A DNA stretch of 64,000 nucleotides, taken from the NCBI GenBank assembly GCA_050633525.1, contig JBOEGR010000022.1, positions 1-64,000 of the forward strand, read 5' to 3'. Origin of the DNA: CANLBN01 sp050633525. GTDB lineage: Bacteria > Pseudomonadota > Gammaproteobacteria > Pseudomonadales > Cellvibrionaceae. Position 1 is the first letter of the stretch; each line of letters starts with the position of its first letter. Shown here piece after piece: positions 45,431 through 54,657 of the stretch. Below the pieces are notes generated by a model. That model was given only the letters and a program-made list of their open reading frames with translations, did not search any database and was not told the DNA's origin. A program made the translations under genes and the position numbers.

Positions 45431-47971
45431 TTATCCAACCAATTTGATTTTTTCTGCTTTTTCTTCTTCAAAGGCTGGGCGACGCTGATCACGCTCAACC
45501 ACATAAGCAAGGTTATCATCTGTCTCGTCAGAATTAATAAAATGCTGAAAGCGTTTCAAACGTTCTTCATCATCAATTGTCGTTTTCCACTCACACTGAT
45601 AGTTACCAATGTTGGCTTCCATCTCAGCCTCTAATTCTTCAGCGATATTAAGTTTGTCTTCAATAACAACTTCTTTTAAGTAATCTAAGCCGCCCTCTAA
45701 GTTTTCCAACCAAACTGATGTACGTTGTAAACGATCTGCCGTACGAATATAAAACATCAAAAAACGATCAATGTACTTAATCAGAGTTTTTGCATCTAAA
45801 TCCGTTGCAAATAAGTCGGCGTGACGTGGGCGCATACCGCCATTACCACAGACGTATAAGTTCCAACCCGTTTCTGTTGCAATAATGCCCACATCTTTAC
45901 TCTGTGCTTCAGCGCATTCACGTGTACAGCCCGACACACCAAATTTAATTTTGTGAGGTGCGCGAAGTCCCTTATAACGATCTTCAGCATTAATCGCCAT
46001 CCCAACACTATCGTCTACACCGTAACGACACCAAGTGCTACCTACACAAGATTTAACGGTACGTAAAGATTTACCATAAGCGTGACCGGTTTCAAAACCA
46101 GCATCGGTTAATTTACGCCAAATAGCAGGAAGCTCATGCAATTGGGCGCCAAATAAATCAATACGCTGACCACCCGTTACTTTTGTATACAAATCAAATT
46201 CTTTAGCCACTTCGCCTAGTACAATTAATTTATCTGGGGTAATTTCACCGCCTTGTACTCGAGGCACAACGGAATAAGTACCGTCTTTTTGCATATTGCC
46301 CAAAAACACATCATTAGTGTCTTGCAAGCCAATATGCTCTTCTTTTAAGACATATTCATTCCAATATGACGCAAGGATGGACCCGACAGTAGGCTTACAT
46401 ATCTCACAACCATGACCACTACCATGGCTCTCTAAAAGCTCATCAAAGGTCTTTATTTTCTTAACTCGAATAATGTCAGCTAATTCTTGACGGGTATAAG
46501 GGAAGTGCTCACAAAGATCATTATTGACCTCAACCCCTAGTTTAACTAACTCGCTATCCATCACCTGTTTTGTTAATGCCGCACAACCACCACAACCTGT
46601 TGACGCTTGTGTCACGTCTTTAATGGCTGCCATTGTCGTTGCACCATTTTGTACCGCACTACATAAGTCGCCTTTTGTCACGGCATAACAAGAACATACC
46701 GTAGCTGTATCTGGAAGCGCGTCCGCACCCAAACCAATAGATTCAGCACCATCAACTGCAGGTAATATAAAGGCTTCAGGAGAATCAGGTAAATCGATTT
46801 CATTTAACATGTATTGCAGTAAAGTATCGTAGTCATCACAGTCACCTACGAGCACCGCACCTAACAATTTTTTATTGTCTGCCGATACAATAATACTTTT
46901 GTAGACTTCAGCATTTTCGTCGCAATAACTATAACGCTGAGCACCTTCTGCACGGCCATGTGCGTCACCAATACTACCCACATCAACACCTAGTAGTTTG
47001 AGTTTGGTACTCATATCAGCACCAGAAAATGAAACCTTATCTTCGCTTAATTGAGATACTGCCGCTTCCGCCATACGGTAGCCCGGCGCAACCAAACCAT
47101 AAATAAAGTTACCTAATGCCGCACACTCACCAATCGCATAAATATCTGAGTCGCTGGTACGGCAATGGTAATCAATCACAATACCGCCACGCTCACCGAC
47201 CTGTAGGCCACAATCACGTGCGAGTTGATCGTAAGGTCGAATGCCCGCTGAAAACACAATCATGTCAGTTTCTAAATGTGTTTCATCTGCAAACTCCATA
47301 CGCAAGCGATGCTCTTCGCCTTCTTTGATAACTTGCGTTGCTTTACCTGTATGTACATGCACCCCTAAAGCTTCGACTTTACGGCGTAGCATTTTACTAC
47401 CGCCTTCATCTAACTGTACGCCCATCAAGCCAGGAGCAAATTCAACAACATGAGCCTCAACACCTAAATTTTTAAGTGCATTGGCACACTCAAGACCTAA
47501 GAGACCACCACCCACTACAACACCGCGTTTCATTCCTTTAGCAGATGCTTTAATTTCGCCTAAATCATCTATCGTTCGGTACGCTAAACAATGCGCCTGA
47601 TCGCCACCAGGAATAGGCGGAATAAACGGATATGAGCCCGTTGCCATAACCAACTTATCGTATTCGAAAGTTTGTCCGCCCTCAGTGATAACAGATTTAG
47701 CATCACGATCAATCTTTGCAACAAAATCACCAAAGTGCGCGTTTACACCAAGCTCCTCATAGTGCTCGCGTGTTGTCATCGCCAAATCTTCTGGCTTTTT
47801 TCCATCGAATACTTCTGATAAATGAACACGATCGTAAGCTGGTCTCGGCTCACCACCAATAACTGTAATCTCTACATTGAGATCTGTATTAGCAAGCGTC
47901 TCAACATAGTGGTGCCCTACCATGCCATTGCCGACGACGACGATACGTTGTTTATTCGATGGTTGACTCAT
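45431..47971 (-). CDS. nirB: Assimilatory nitrite reductase (NADH) large subunit
   Basis: 846 aa cytosolic siroheme/4Fe-4S enzyme reducing nitrite to ammonium. FAD/NADH module: RIVVVGNGMVGHHYVETL and GVVVGGGLLGLECANAL. BFD-type 2Fe-2S region: VCSCYAVTKGDLC...STGCGGC and GCEICKPTVG. Siroheme ligands: SCVGSTWC and GCTRECAE, then CGNGG. The ATG at 47971 after GAGGAATTT is chosen over the upstream extension. Driven by a sigma-54 promoter at 48107-48122, divergent from nasA. Confidence 0.96.
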   Translation of the reverse strand: MSQPSNKQRIVVVGNGMVGHHYVETLANTDLNVEITVIGGEPRPAYDRVHLSEVFDGKKPEDLAMTTREHYEELGVNAHFGDFVAKIDRDAKSVITEGGQTFEYDKLVMATGSYPFIPPIPGGDQAHCLAYRTIDDLGEIKASAKGMKRGVVVGGGLLGLECANALKNLGVEAHVVEFAPGLMGVQLDEGGSKMLRRKVEALGVHVHTGKATQVIKEGEEHRLRMEFADETHLETDMIVFSAGIRPYDQLARDCGLQVGERGGIVIDYHCRTSDSDIYAIGECAALGNFIYGLVAPGYRMAEAAVSQLSEDKVSFSGADMSTKLKLLGVDVGSIGDAHGRAEGAQRYSYCDENAEVYKSIIVSADNKKLLGAVLVGDCDDYDTLLQYMLNEIDLPDSPEAFILPAVDGAESIGLGADALPDTATVCSCYAVTKGDLCSAVQNGATTMAAIKDVTQASTGCGGCAALTKQVMDSELVKLGVEVNNDLCEHFPYTRQELADIIRVKKIKTFDELLESHGSGHGCEICKPTVGSILASYWNEYVLKEEHIGLQDTNDVFLGNMQKDGTYSVVPRVQGGEITPDKLIVLGEVAKEFDLYTKVTGGQRIDLFGAQLHELPAIWRKLTDAGFETGHAYGKSLRTVKSCVGSTWCRYGVDDSVGMAINAEDRYKGLRAPHKIKFGVSGCTRECAEAQSKDVGIIATETGWNLYVCGNGGMRPRHADLFATDLDAKTLIKYIDRFLMFYIRTADRLQRTSVWLENLEGGLDYLKEVVIEDKLNIAEELEAEMEANIGNYQCEWKTTIDDEERLKRFQHFINSDETDDNLAYVVERDQRRPAFEEEKAEKIKLVG

Positions 47972-48106
47972 AAATTCCTCTAGCGGCCTGCAAGCCGTAA
48001 CAGTTAGTGCGTTAAGATGGGGCGTAATAGCCAAGACAAGTAAGTCGCTCTCCTCTTGCTTACTTCCTAGTCTGGTACTACAGATACTAATTTAATCAAA
48101 ACAGTT

Positions 48107-48122
48107 AGCAAATTAGATGCCA
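48107..48122 (-). promoter_or_regulatory. Sigma-54 promoter of nirBD
   Basis: On the reverse strand TGGCATCTAATTTGCT: GG and GC exactly 10 nt apart and close to the consensus TGGCAC-N5-TTGCA. The transcript start would be near 48097, about 125 nt before the nirB ATG. Confidence 0.8.
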
Positions 48123-48206
48123 GAGATAATCGAAAAAAATAAACTCTATGTTTATCAATAACTTAAAAATATTGAATTGAATGAATGAATCAAAAAAATA
48201 AAATAA

Positions 48207-48223
48207 TGCACCATATAGGTGCA
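48207..48223. promoter_or_regulatory. NtrC enhancer site shared by nirBD and nasA
   Basis: TGCACC-ATATA-GGTGCA is a perfect match to the NtrC consensus and is embedded in a 13-bp-arm palindrome (48200-48230). It lies about 100 nt from the nirB promoter and about 180 nt from the nasA promoter, so one enhancer could serve both. Confidence 0.8.
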
Positions 48224-48234
48224 TTATTTTAGAT

Positions 48235-48310
48235 AAATGGTTAATTCCACTTTATTTAAATGGTTAATTTGGTTTTCTTTTGGTGCAAGCCTCGCATTAG
48301 CGCACCAAAA
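48235..48310. repeat. Direct repeats and inverted repeat in the nirB-nasA gap
   Basis: AAATGGTTAATT occurs twice (48235-48246, 48258-48269; 23 nt apart start to start, about two helical turns). TTTTGGTGC (48278-48286) and GCACCAAAA (48302-48310) form a 9-bp inverted repeat whose arms are NtrC-like half-sites in the opposite arrangement. These may be extra operator sites. Confidence 0.5.
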
Positions 48311-48389
48311 CAAAACAACCATTGTTTTTCGATATAAGCCAAGTTTGAAAAAAATGAATAATATCAATAACTTAATATTGAAAATCAAA

Positions 48390-48406
48390 TTGGTTTAGAT
48401 ATTGCT
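48390..48406 (+). promoter_or_regulatory. Sigma-54 promoter of nasA
   Basis: TTGGTTTAGATATTGCT: GG (48392-48393) and GC (48404-48405) with a 10-nt spacer, and TTGC as in the consensus; the CAC after GG is replaced. The start point would be near 48417, about 68 nt before the nasA start. Confidence 0.7.
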
Positions 48407-48484
48407 TAGTAGCGTAGTAATCAATGTTCACTACAAAATGAACAAATACTTTATTTATGACTTAATTAATCTAGGGTTAAGACC

Positions 48485-51238
48485 TTGTCAGACAACAAAC
48501 AGAAAACTGAAGATCAGCAAGATGATATTTGGACTAAAACAACATGCGCTTATTGCGGTGTGGGTTGTGGCATAGAAGCTAAGGTAGACAAAGAAGGCCT
48601 CGTTACCGTTAAAGGGGATGAATCTCACCCCGCCAACTATGGTCGTTTGTGCTCGAAAGGTCTGGCTTTAGGTGAAACGGTTATCAGCAATGGGCGCTTA
48701 CTGGAACCCTCGATTAAAGGCAATACTGTTGACTGGCATACGGCGATTAATCATGTCGCAGATAATTTTGCAAAAACGATAAAACAGTATGGGCCAGACT
48801 CCGTTGCTTTTTATGTGTCGGGGCAATTACTGACCGAAGATTATTATGTGGCCAACAAGTTAATTAAAGGCTATATGGGTAGTGGCAATATTGATACAAA
48901 CTCTCGCTTGTGTATGTCTTCCAGTGTCGCTGGACATAAACGTGCTTTTGGTAGTGACACTGTCCCCAATTGTTATGAAGATTTTGAACTAGCCGACCTC
49001 GTTGTATTAATTGGCTCTAATCTAGCTTGGTGCCACCCCGTTACCTACCAACGCTTAAAAGCCGCTAAAGAAAAAAGGCCTGAACTAAAAGTCGTCGTCA
49101 TAGACCCGAGAGAAACCGATACCTGCGAGCTTGCTGATCTCCACCTCGCCATTCAACCTGGTACCGATGTTGCGCTTTTTAATGGTCTACTGAGTTATTT
49201 ATCCGAACACAATCATCTTGATCATAATTATATAGAACAGCATACCGTCGGCTTTTCAGATGCACTGGCTGCCGCAAGATTAGATACAGACATGGGTATA
49301 AATAGCAGCGTTGATTTCTTGGCCCTTTCTAAACTGATCGGTGTGCCCATCGCTTACTTAGAAACTTTTTATACGTGGTTCGCTCAAACAGATAAAGTAT
49401 TGAGTGTTTATTCACAAGGCGTTAATCAATCCAGTGCTGGCACCGATAAAGTCAACAGTATTATTAACTGTCATTTAGCGACCGGTCGCATCGGAAAAGA
49501 AGGCACGGGCCCTTTTTCCATTACAGGGCAACCTAATGCAATGGGCGGACGCGAAGTGGGTGGCCTAGCCAATATGTTAGCAGCGCACATGGATTTTGGT
49601 AATGACGATCACTGGCAAACCGTCAGTGATTTTTGGCAAAGCAATAACGTCGCCAAAAAACCCGGTCTGAAAGCCGTAGAACTTTTTGATGCTGTAGCCG
49701 ATGGAAAAATCAAGGCTATTTGGATCATGGCAACTAACCCTGTTGTTAGCATGCCTAATGCGAATAAAATCAAGCAAGCACTCAAGGCCTGCCCTATTGT
49801 CGTCGTGTCTGATTGCATTGCAGATACTGATACCACTCGTTGTGCTGATGTCTTATTACCCGCTATGGGCTGGGCCGAAAAATCCGGTACAGTGACCAAT
49901 TCTGAGCGGCGTATATCACGTCAAAAACAATTGATCGCCAGCTCAGGACAAGCAAAAGCAGATTGGTGGATTATGAGCCAAGTGGCCTTACGCATGGGCT
50001 ATGCTGGTTTTAATTTTACATCAGCGGCAGACGTATTTCGTGAATATGCAGAGATGACCGGCTTCCGTAATAATAAAGATGGCGGCGACAAACGGGACTT
50101 GGATATTAGCCCACTAGCAACACTAGACGACAAACAATACGATCAGCTTAGCCCTCAACAATGGCCTTTAAAGAGCATTGATCAGGAGATTACTCACAAG
50201 CGTTTCTTTGCTGATGGCGACTTCTTTACACCCAGTGGTAAAGCCACGATGGTCAAGGTCAACTACCGATCTCCTATGACAGAGATCAGTCAAGACTATC
50301 CGATGGTATTAAATACAGGACGTATTCGCGATCAATGGCACACCATGACACGTACAGGGCTCACGCCCAAACTAGGCGCCCATAAACCAGAGCCTTTCGT
50401 ACAGATCAACCCCCAAGATGCTCGATGTTTTTTATTAAATGACGGCGATATTGCCGAACTGAGCAGCAAGTGGGGAAAAGCAAAAGCTAGGGTTGTTATT
50501 AGCAGCGAAATGAACCCCGGACAATTATTTATGCCCATGCACTGGACAGCAGTAGATTCCAGCGAAGGCCGAGTGTGCGCACTTATCAGCCCTGATGTCG
50601 ACCCCGTATCGGGACAGCCAGAGGCGAAATTTACACCCGTGGCAATCAAACCTTGGTCAGTAAAAAGTGAAGCCTTATTGTTAGTACATGACAATGCCGA
50701 CATGAATATAAACCTAGAGCATTACGATTACTGGGTGAAGCGAAAGGTTGAAAGTGGAACCTTTTACTACTTAGCTCAAGCAGATTCAGACACAACATTG
50801 GTAAGCCATTTAAAAGCGCTGTCTATTTTTACCATCGAAGGTAACAGCATTACCTTTGACAATCCGAATACCGGCAGCTATCGATCAGCTAAAGTCATCA
50901 ATGGTGATCTACTGGCTGTCTGCGTTGTTGCCGATAAAGTGAAGAGCAGTGATTATGCTTGGTTAGATAGTTTGTTTACCCGTAGTCTTGATGTCGATAT
51001 CCAACGCTCTATCCTTAGTGGTGTTGCCGCCCCCTCCTTGATATCCGGTAAGCAAATCTGCGCCTGTAAGCAAGTCGGGGAACTGACAATTAAATCTGCG
51101 ATTCTGGAAGAAGGTTGCACAAGTACAGAAAGCATTGGCCAATGCACAGAAGCTGGAACCGGTTGCGGCTCATGTATTCCCGAAATCAAGCAGCTTATTA
51201 AGCAATATGCGATCAATGATTTAGCGACTGCGGTTTAA
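48485..51238 (+). CDS. nasA: Assimilatory nitrate reductase catalytic subunit
   Basis: 917 aa cytosolic Mo-bis-MGD enzyme reducing nitrate to nitrite. N-terminal 4Fe-4S motif CAYCGVGCG...GRLCSKG, molybdopterin regions NSRLCMSSSVAGHKRAFGSD and ITGQPNAMGGREVGGLANML, and the C-terminal dinucleotide-binding domain NTGRIRDQWHTMTRTG. An added BFD-type 2Fe-2S domain sits at the end (ICACKQVGE...GTGCGSCIPEI). The start is TTG at 48485, after AGGGTTAAG. No flavoprotein NasB is nearby, so the electron donor is unresolved. moaA follows 90 nt later. Confidence 0.95.
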   Translation: MSDNKQKTEDQQDDIWTKTTCAYCGVGCGIEAKVDKEGLVTVKGDESHPANYGRLCSKGLALGETVISNGRLLEPSIKGNTVDWHTAINHVADNFAKTIKQYGPDSVAFYVSGQLLTEDYYVANKLIKGYMGSGNIDTNSRLCMSSSVAGHKRAFGSDTVPNCYEDFELADLVVLIGSNLAWCHPVTYQRLKAAKEKRPELKVVVIDPRETDTCELADLHLAIQPGTDVALFNGLLSYLSEHNHLDHNYIEQHTVGFSDALAAARLDTDMGINSSVDFLALSKLIGVPIAYLETFYTWFAQTDKVLSVYSQGVNQSSAGTDKVNSIINCHLATGRIGKEGTGPFSITGQPNAMGGREVGGLANMLAAHMDFGNDDHWQTVSDFWQSNNVAKKPGLKAVELFDAVADGKIKAIWIMATNPVVSMPNANKIKQALKACPIVVVSDCIADTDTTRCADVLLPAMGWAEKSGTVTNSERRISRQKQLIASSGQAKADWWIMSQVALRMGYAGFNFTSAADVFREYAEMTGFRNNKDGGDKRDLDISPLATLDDKQYDQLSPQQWPLKSIDQEITHKRFFADGDFFTPSGKATMVKVNYRSPMTEISQDYPMVLNTGRIRDQWHTMTRTGLTPKLGAHKPEPFVQINPQDARCFLLNDGDIAELSSKWGKAKARVVISSEMNPGQLFMPMHWTAVDSSEGRVCALISPDVDPVSGQPEAKFTPVAIKPWSVKSEALLLVHDNADMNINLEHYDYWVKRKVESGTFYYLAQADSDTTLVSHLKALSIFTIEGNSITFDNPNTGSYRSAKVINGDLLAVCVVADKVKSSDYAWLDSLFTRSLDVDIQRSILSGVAAPSLISGKQICACKQVGELTIKSAILEEGCTSTESIGQCTEAGTGCGSCIPEIKQLIKQYAINDLATAV

Positions 51239-51328
51239 AATTAGCTAGCGTCAGAGTAAACTTTTCTCACTTTTGCGACACAAAGCTATATCATCTTATA
51301 AAAAGCTTACTCTAGTCCTAATTAACTT

Positions 51329-52327
51329 ATGCTTACTGATCAGTTTGGCCGCACCATCAACTACTTACGCCTATCCGTTACGGATCGTTGCGACTTCCGC
51401 TGCGTCTATTGTATGGCCGAAGAAATGGTATTCCTGCCACGCGAGGAGCTATTAACTCTAGAAGAAATGACCACCATTGCCCAAGCCTTTAGTGAACTTG
51501 GTGTATCTAAAATCAGGTTAACGGGTGGCGAGCCTCTTATCAGGCGCAATGTCTCTGAACTCTTGGCTAACTTGGGTAAAATTCAAACTTTAGAAGAACT
51601 CACCTTAACGACCAATGGCTCACAGCTAACGCGCTATGTTCCCGACTTGCTTGCCGCAGGCGTCAAAAGAATCAACGTCAGCCTAGATAGCTTACATCCT
51701 GAACGTTTTCACTCGCTTACACGAACAGGTGTACTCGATACAGTATTAAACGGTATAGATAGCGCACTTGATGCAGGTATTAAGGTTAAGCTAAACAGCG
51801 TTATCTTAAAAAATCGTAATAGTGACGAAGTCATAGACCTTGTCGATTTTGTTTTAGCAAAAGCAATGGATATTTCATTTATAGAAGAGATGCCGCTGGG
51901 TCATATTAGTGAGCACAAAAGAAAAGAAGAGTTTATTAGCAGTGCAGAACTACGGGATATTATCAGTACAAAATATCAATTAACAAAAGAAGATAAGTGT
52001 ATAGCAAGTGCAGGGCCGTCCGACTATTGGTCGATAAAACAAGCCAACCAAAAACAAAATAGCCGTATTGGTTTTATCTCCCCCCACAGTAATAATTTTT
52101 GCGCCTCATGCAACCGCGTCAGACTCACCTCAACAGGGCAACTATTATTGTGTTTAGGCAATGAACACTCGGTAGACTTAAAGACGATAGTAACAGCCTA
52201 CCCCGAGGATACTGTAAAACTAAAAGAAGCCATCATCCAAGCAATGGCTATCAAACCTGAGCGCCATCATTTTGAATTAGATGAAGAGCCTTCTATCGTG
52301 CGTTTTATGAACACTACAGGCGGATAA
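51329..52327 (+). CDS. moaA: GTP 3',8-cyclase (molybdenum cofactor)
   Basis: Radical SAM enzyme for the first step of molybdopterin synthesis. 332 aa: INYLRLSVTDRCDFRCVYCM carries CxxxCxxC, RLTGGEPLIRR and NVSLDSL follow, and the C-terminal second cluster is FCASCNRVRLTSTGQLLLCL. The C-terminal GG is present (MNTTGG). Its place after nasA ties cofactor supply to nitrate assimilation; mobA (28766) provides the last step. Confidence 0.95.
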   Translation: MLTDQFGRTINYLRLSVTDRCDFRCVYCMAEEMVFLPREELLTLEEMTTIAQAFSELGVSKIRLTGGEPLIRRNVSELLANLGKIQTLEELTLTTNGSQLTRYVPDLLAAGVKRINVSLDSLHPERFHSLTRTGVLDTVLNGIDSALDAGIKVKLNSVILKNRNSDEVIDLVDFVLAKAMDISFIEEMPLGHISEHKRKEEFISSAELRDIISTKYQLTKEDKCIASAGPSDYWSIKQANQKQNSRIGFISPHSNNFCASCNRVRLTSTGQLLLCLGNEHSVDLKTIVTAYPEDTVKLKEAIIQAMAIKPERHHFELDEEPSIVRFMNTTGG

Positions 52328-52524
52328 AATAAATCAACAAAAATTTAAGTAAAAACCGCAAATAAAATACGTAATAACACCTATTCTTATTTTTTTAAAA
52401 CAGAATAAAGTCTCTATGATGCTAATAATTCATTCTCAATTGTATGAATAGTCTATCTAGCATTGCCCTCGTTTAATCAAGTTGTATCTATTTATAAAAT
52501 AACCATAATATTGGAGAAATAGTT

Positions 52525-52956
52525 ATGCACGCCCAAAAAAAATCTATGTTCAAAAAAATGACTTTGCCCTTCTTAGGAGCAGCAATATTATCTACCGCTA
52601 ATGCAGAAGATAAACCTTATGAAAAGCCTGTAGGCTTAGTGAATGCAGGGGAAGCCGTTGGCATGGTTGACCTAGAAGCTCATAACCTATCCGGTTCAAT
52701 GAATGATTATGACCTGCGTGCTCGTCGCATAGTGCTAATGCCTGGCGGAGGTATTCATCCACATCCACACAAAGGCAAGCCAGGTATCGTTACTGTAACC
52801 AAAGGTGAAGTTTATGAATATAGAGGGGATAATAAACGCGAACTTAAAGTAGGTGATCAATGGTTTGAAAATTCAGATACAGTACACTGGTTCCGCAATC
52901 CCAGTAAAACAGAATCTGCTGAAATTTGGGTAGTAGATATAGTATCCAGCAAATAA
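52525..52956 (+). CDS. Exported cupin-domain protein
   Basis: 143 aa. A probable signal peptide (KMTLPFLGAAILSTANA) is followed by a single cupin barrel with PGGGIHPHPHKGKPGIVTVTKG and VHWFRNPSKTESAEIWVVDI. His residues in HPHPH and a later Glu/His could bind a metal. Function unknown. Strong ribosome site (TTGGAGAAATAGTT). The 197-nt gap before it shows no clear promoter. Confidence 0.8.
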   Translation: MHAQKKSMFKKMTLPFLGAAILSTANAEDKPYEKPVGLVNAGEAVGMVDLEAHNLSGSMNDYDLRARRIVLMPGGGIHPHPHKGKPGIVTVTKGEVYEYRGDNKRELKVGDQWFENSDTVHWFRNPSKTESAEIWVVDIVSSK

Positions 52957-52962
52957 CATATG

Positions 52963-53026
52963 TTAACTGAGACAGAGTGAGTTTTTAATAAAAATGATAA
53001 GAAAACATGACTCTGTCGTCAGTTAA
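52963..53026. terminator. Long hairpin between convergent genes
   Basis: TTAACTGAGACAGAGT (52963-52978) pairs with ACTCTGTCGTCAGTTAA (53010-53026) with a single bulged base and an A/T-rich 31-nt loop. It separates the cupin gene from the convergent permease gene and probably ends both transcripts. Confidence 0.6.
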
Positions 53027-53041
53027 TTTAGGAATAGAAAA

Positions 53042-54112
53042 TTAAGCTACTTCTTGCTTATCAATAGTATTGACACCCATGCTATCTACGTTTGCACCGG
53101 AGCCCAACATCACACTCACCCAATAAGTATCTTCAAAACTTTCTAAAGCGATTTTTACAGTCATGGTGAGCGGTACAGACAAGAGCATACCAACGGGGCC
53201 TAATATCCACCCCCAGAAAACCAATGAAAGAAAGACAACCAAGGAAGACAAATTTAGACCTTTACCCATAAAGCGTGGCTCTAAAACATTACCCACAACA
53301 ACATTGACGGCTAAGAACACGGCGCCAGTGGCGAGAGCTTCAGGTACGCCTAGTTGCACAATAGCAAGCAAGACGGGCGGCACGGCAGCGAGTATGGAGC
53401 CAAGCGTAGGAATAAAGTTAAGTAAAAACGCAAGTAAGCCCCATAGCACAGGGTAATCGACACCAATCAACCATAAGCTCAGAGACACAATCAGCCCCGT
53501 CAATACACTAACTAATACTTTAATCGCCATGTACTTGTTAACGCTTTGCGTAAAACTATGAAGTGCAGCAACAGTTTTATCACCACCGGGGACAGCGGTT
53601 CGAAGCTTGTCACTAAAGTTAACTTCTTCCGCGAGAATAAACATGACGGTTAATAATATTAAAAACCCATTCGTCATAATATTACCGAAGGCACCCAGGG
53701 TGTTACCGGCTACTGCTAGAGCAGCGCTAGGGTTAAATATTTCTCGCCACTGTGAAGGATCAATGGTCAAACCCATACTGGCTAATTTTTGCTGTAAGCC
53801 ATCAGACAAAACAACCAACCTTGCTTGATACTCAGGTAAGTCGCTGCGAAAGCTATTAATTGAAGAACCTACGATCGTGCCAATGAAAAAACCTGCCACC
53901 ACAATCATCAGTACAATCAATAAAATCGAAAGCCAATTAGGTAGCCCCCTATCATTTAACCAAGTCAATAAAGGCGTCACAATGACCGCAATAAATAAAG
54001 AAAGTAAGAACGGAACCAATAAAGATTCAGCAGCACGCATACCTGCCACAACAATGATAAAGGCTGCCATTACTAATAAGAAACGAGCAACGGGGGAAAA
54101 TTGTTTTTGCAT
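53042..54112 (-). CDS. AI-2E-family transporter (PerM/TqsA-like)
   Basis: 356 aa inner-membrane protein with about eight TM segments (FLLVMAAFIIVVAGM, LLVPFLLSLFIAVIVTPLL, WLSILLIVLMIVVAGFFI). The family C-terminal region is PVLWGLLAFLLNFIPTLGSI...NVVVGNVLEPRFMGKGLNLSSLVV. Substrates in this family vary (autoinducer-2 export, Na+/H+ exchange), so none is assigned. Confidence 0.9.
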   Translation of the reverse strand: MQKQFSPVARFLLVMAAFIIVVAGMRAAESLLVPFLLSLFIAVIVTPLLTWLNDRGLPNWLSILLIVLMIVVAGFFIGTIVGSSINSFRSDLPEYQARLVVLSDGLQQKLASMGLTIDPSQWREIFNPSAALAVAGNTLGAFGNIMTNGFLILLTVMFILAEEVNFSDKLRTAVPGGDKTVAALHSFTQSVNKYMAIKVLVSVLTGLIVSLSLWLIGVDYPVLWGLLAFLLNFIPTLGSILAAVPPVLLAIVQLGVPEALATGAVFLAVNVVVGNVLEPRFMGKGLNLSSLVVFLSLVFWGWILGPVGMLLSVPLTMTVKIALESFEDTYWVSVMLGSGANVDSMGVNTIDKQEVA

Positions 54113-54187
54113 ATATCTATAGTCCTTAATAAATTATCATTTTTGATCAGAAGAGACTTTGATGAAATCTAAATTAAATAGCAATGC

Positions 54188-54526
54188 TCAATCCATATTT
54201 TTAACTGCTTGCAATAGGTTTTCCAACTTCCCTAAACCCTGCTGAGTAAATAAGTAATCTGAATTCGCCGAAAGGCCAGTAAAATACTGCTCTTCAATTT
54301 CTAAGGCCTGCTGCCTTAAAGACTCTAGCTCTGGATTATGTCGTATGGTCATATCAAACACCATGCGCCAATCATTTTCCCTTGCTTGCCCTGTCAACAC
54401 CATCTCTAATACCTTCACCATTTTATCTTTATCAACACGATAAAAAGGCATCTTCACCCAAAGAAACAAACCAAACAACAGCGCAAGAATCACAACCGTC
54501 AACACAACAGTAACTAAAATAGTCAT
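54188..54526 (-). CDS. Single-pass membrane protein, unknown function
   Basis: 112 aa. An N-terminal TM (TILVTVVLTVVILALLFGLFLWV) is followed by a charged helical domain (MVFDMTIRHNPELESLRQQALEIEEQYF). The ATG at 54526 follows GGGAGGGGTGGGG and is preferred over the GTG two codons earlier. Not a family I know. Reverse strand, after prfC and the inverted-repeat element. Confidence 0.7.
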   Translation of the reverse strand: MTILVTVVLTVVILALLFGLFLWVKMPFYRVDKDKMVKVLEMVLTGQARENDWRMVFDMTIRHNPELESLRQQALEIEEQYFTGLSANSDYLFTQQGLGKLENLLQAVKNMD

Positions 54527-54544
54527 CCCCACCCCTCCCTCAAA

Positions 54545-54651
54545 GTTAGTTGGTCAATTGATTAATAAGACCATATGATGGCATGGATGCCAGCATTGAG
54601 CGTACAGGGATGTATTAACAGCGAGTCTTATCAATCAATAGATCAACTAAC
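54545..54651. repeat. Inverted-repeat element with nested hairpins
   Basis: 107-bp unit bounded by 27-nt inverted repeats (54545-54571 and 54625-54651; 24 of 27 paired, ends GTTAGTTG/CAACTAAC). Inside are two perfect small hairpins, TGGCAT-GG-ATGCCA (54579-54592) and TACA-GGGA-TGTA (54603-54614), of the same style as those in the 4292-4453 element (AGGTCAT-GG-ATGACCT, GTACA-TCC-TGTAC). It begins 6 nt after the prfC stop, so it may also end that transcript. MITE-like in form. Confidence 0.7.
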
Positions 54652-54657
54652 GCCCCA

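Noticed and set aside
54545..54651. Possible integron attC site (GTTAG...CTAAC ends)
   Set aside because: The core sites are in the opposite order (attC runs YYYAAC...GTTRRR) and no integrase cassette array is near.
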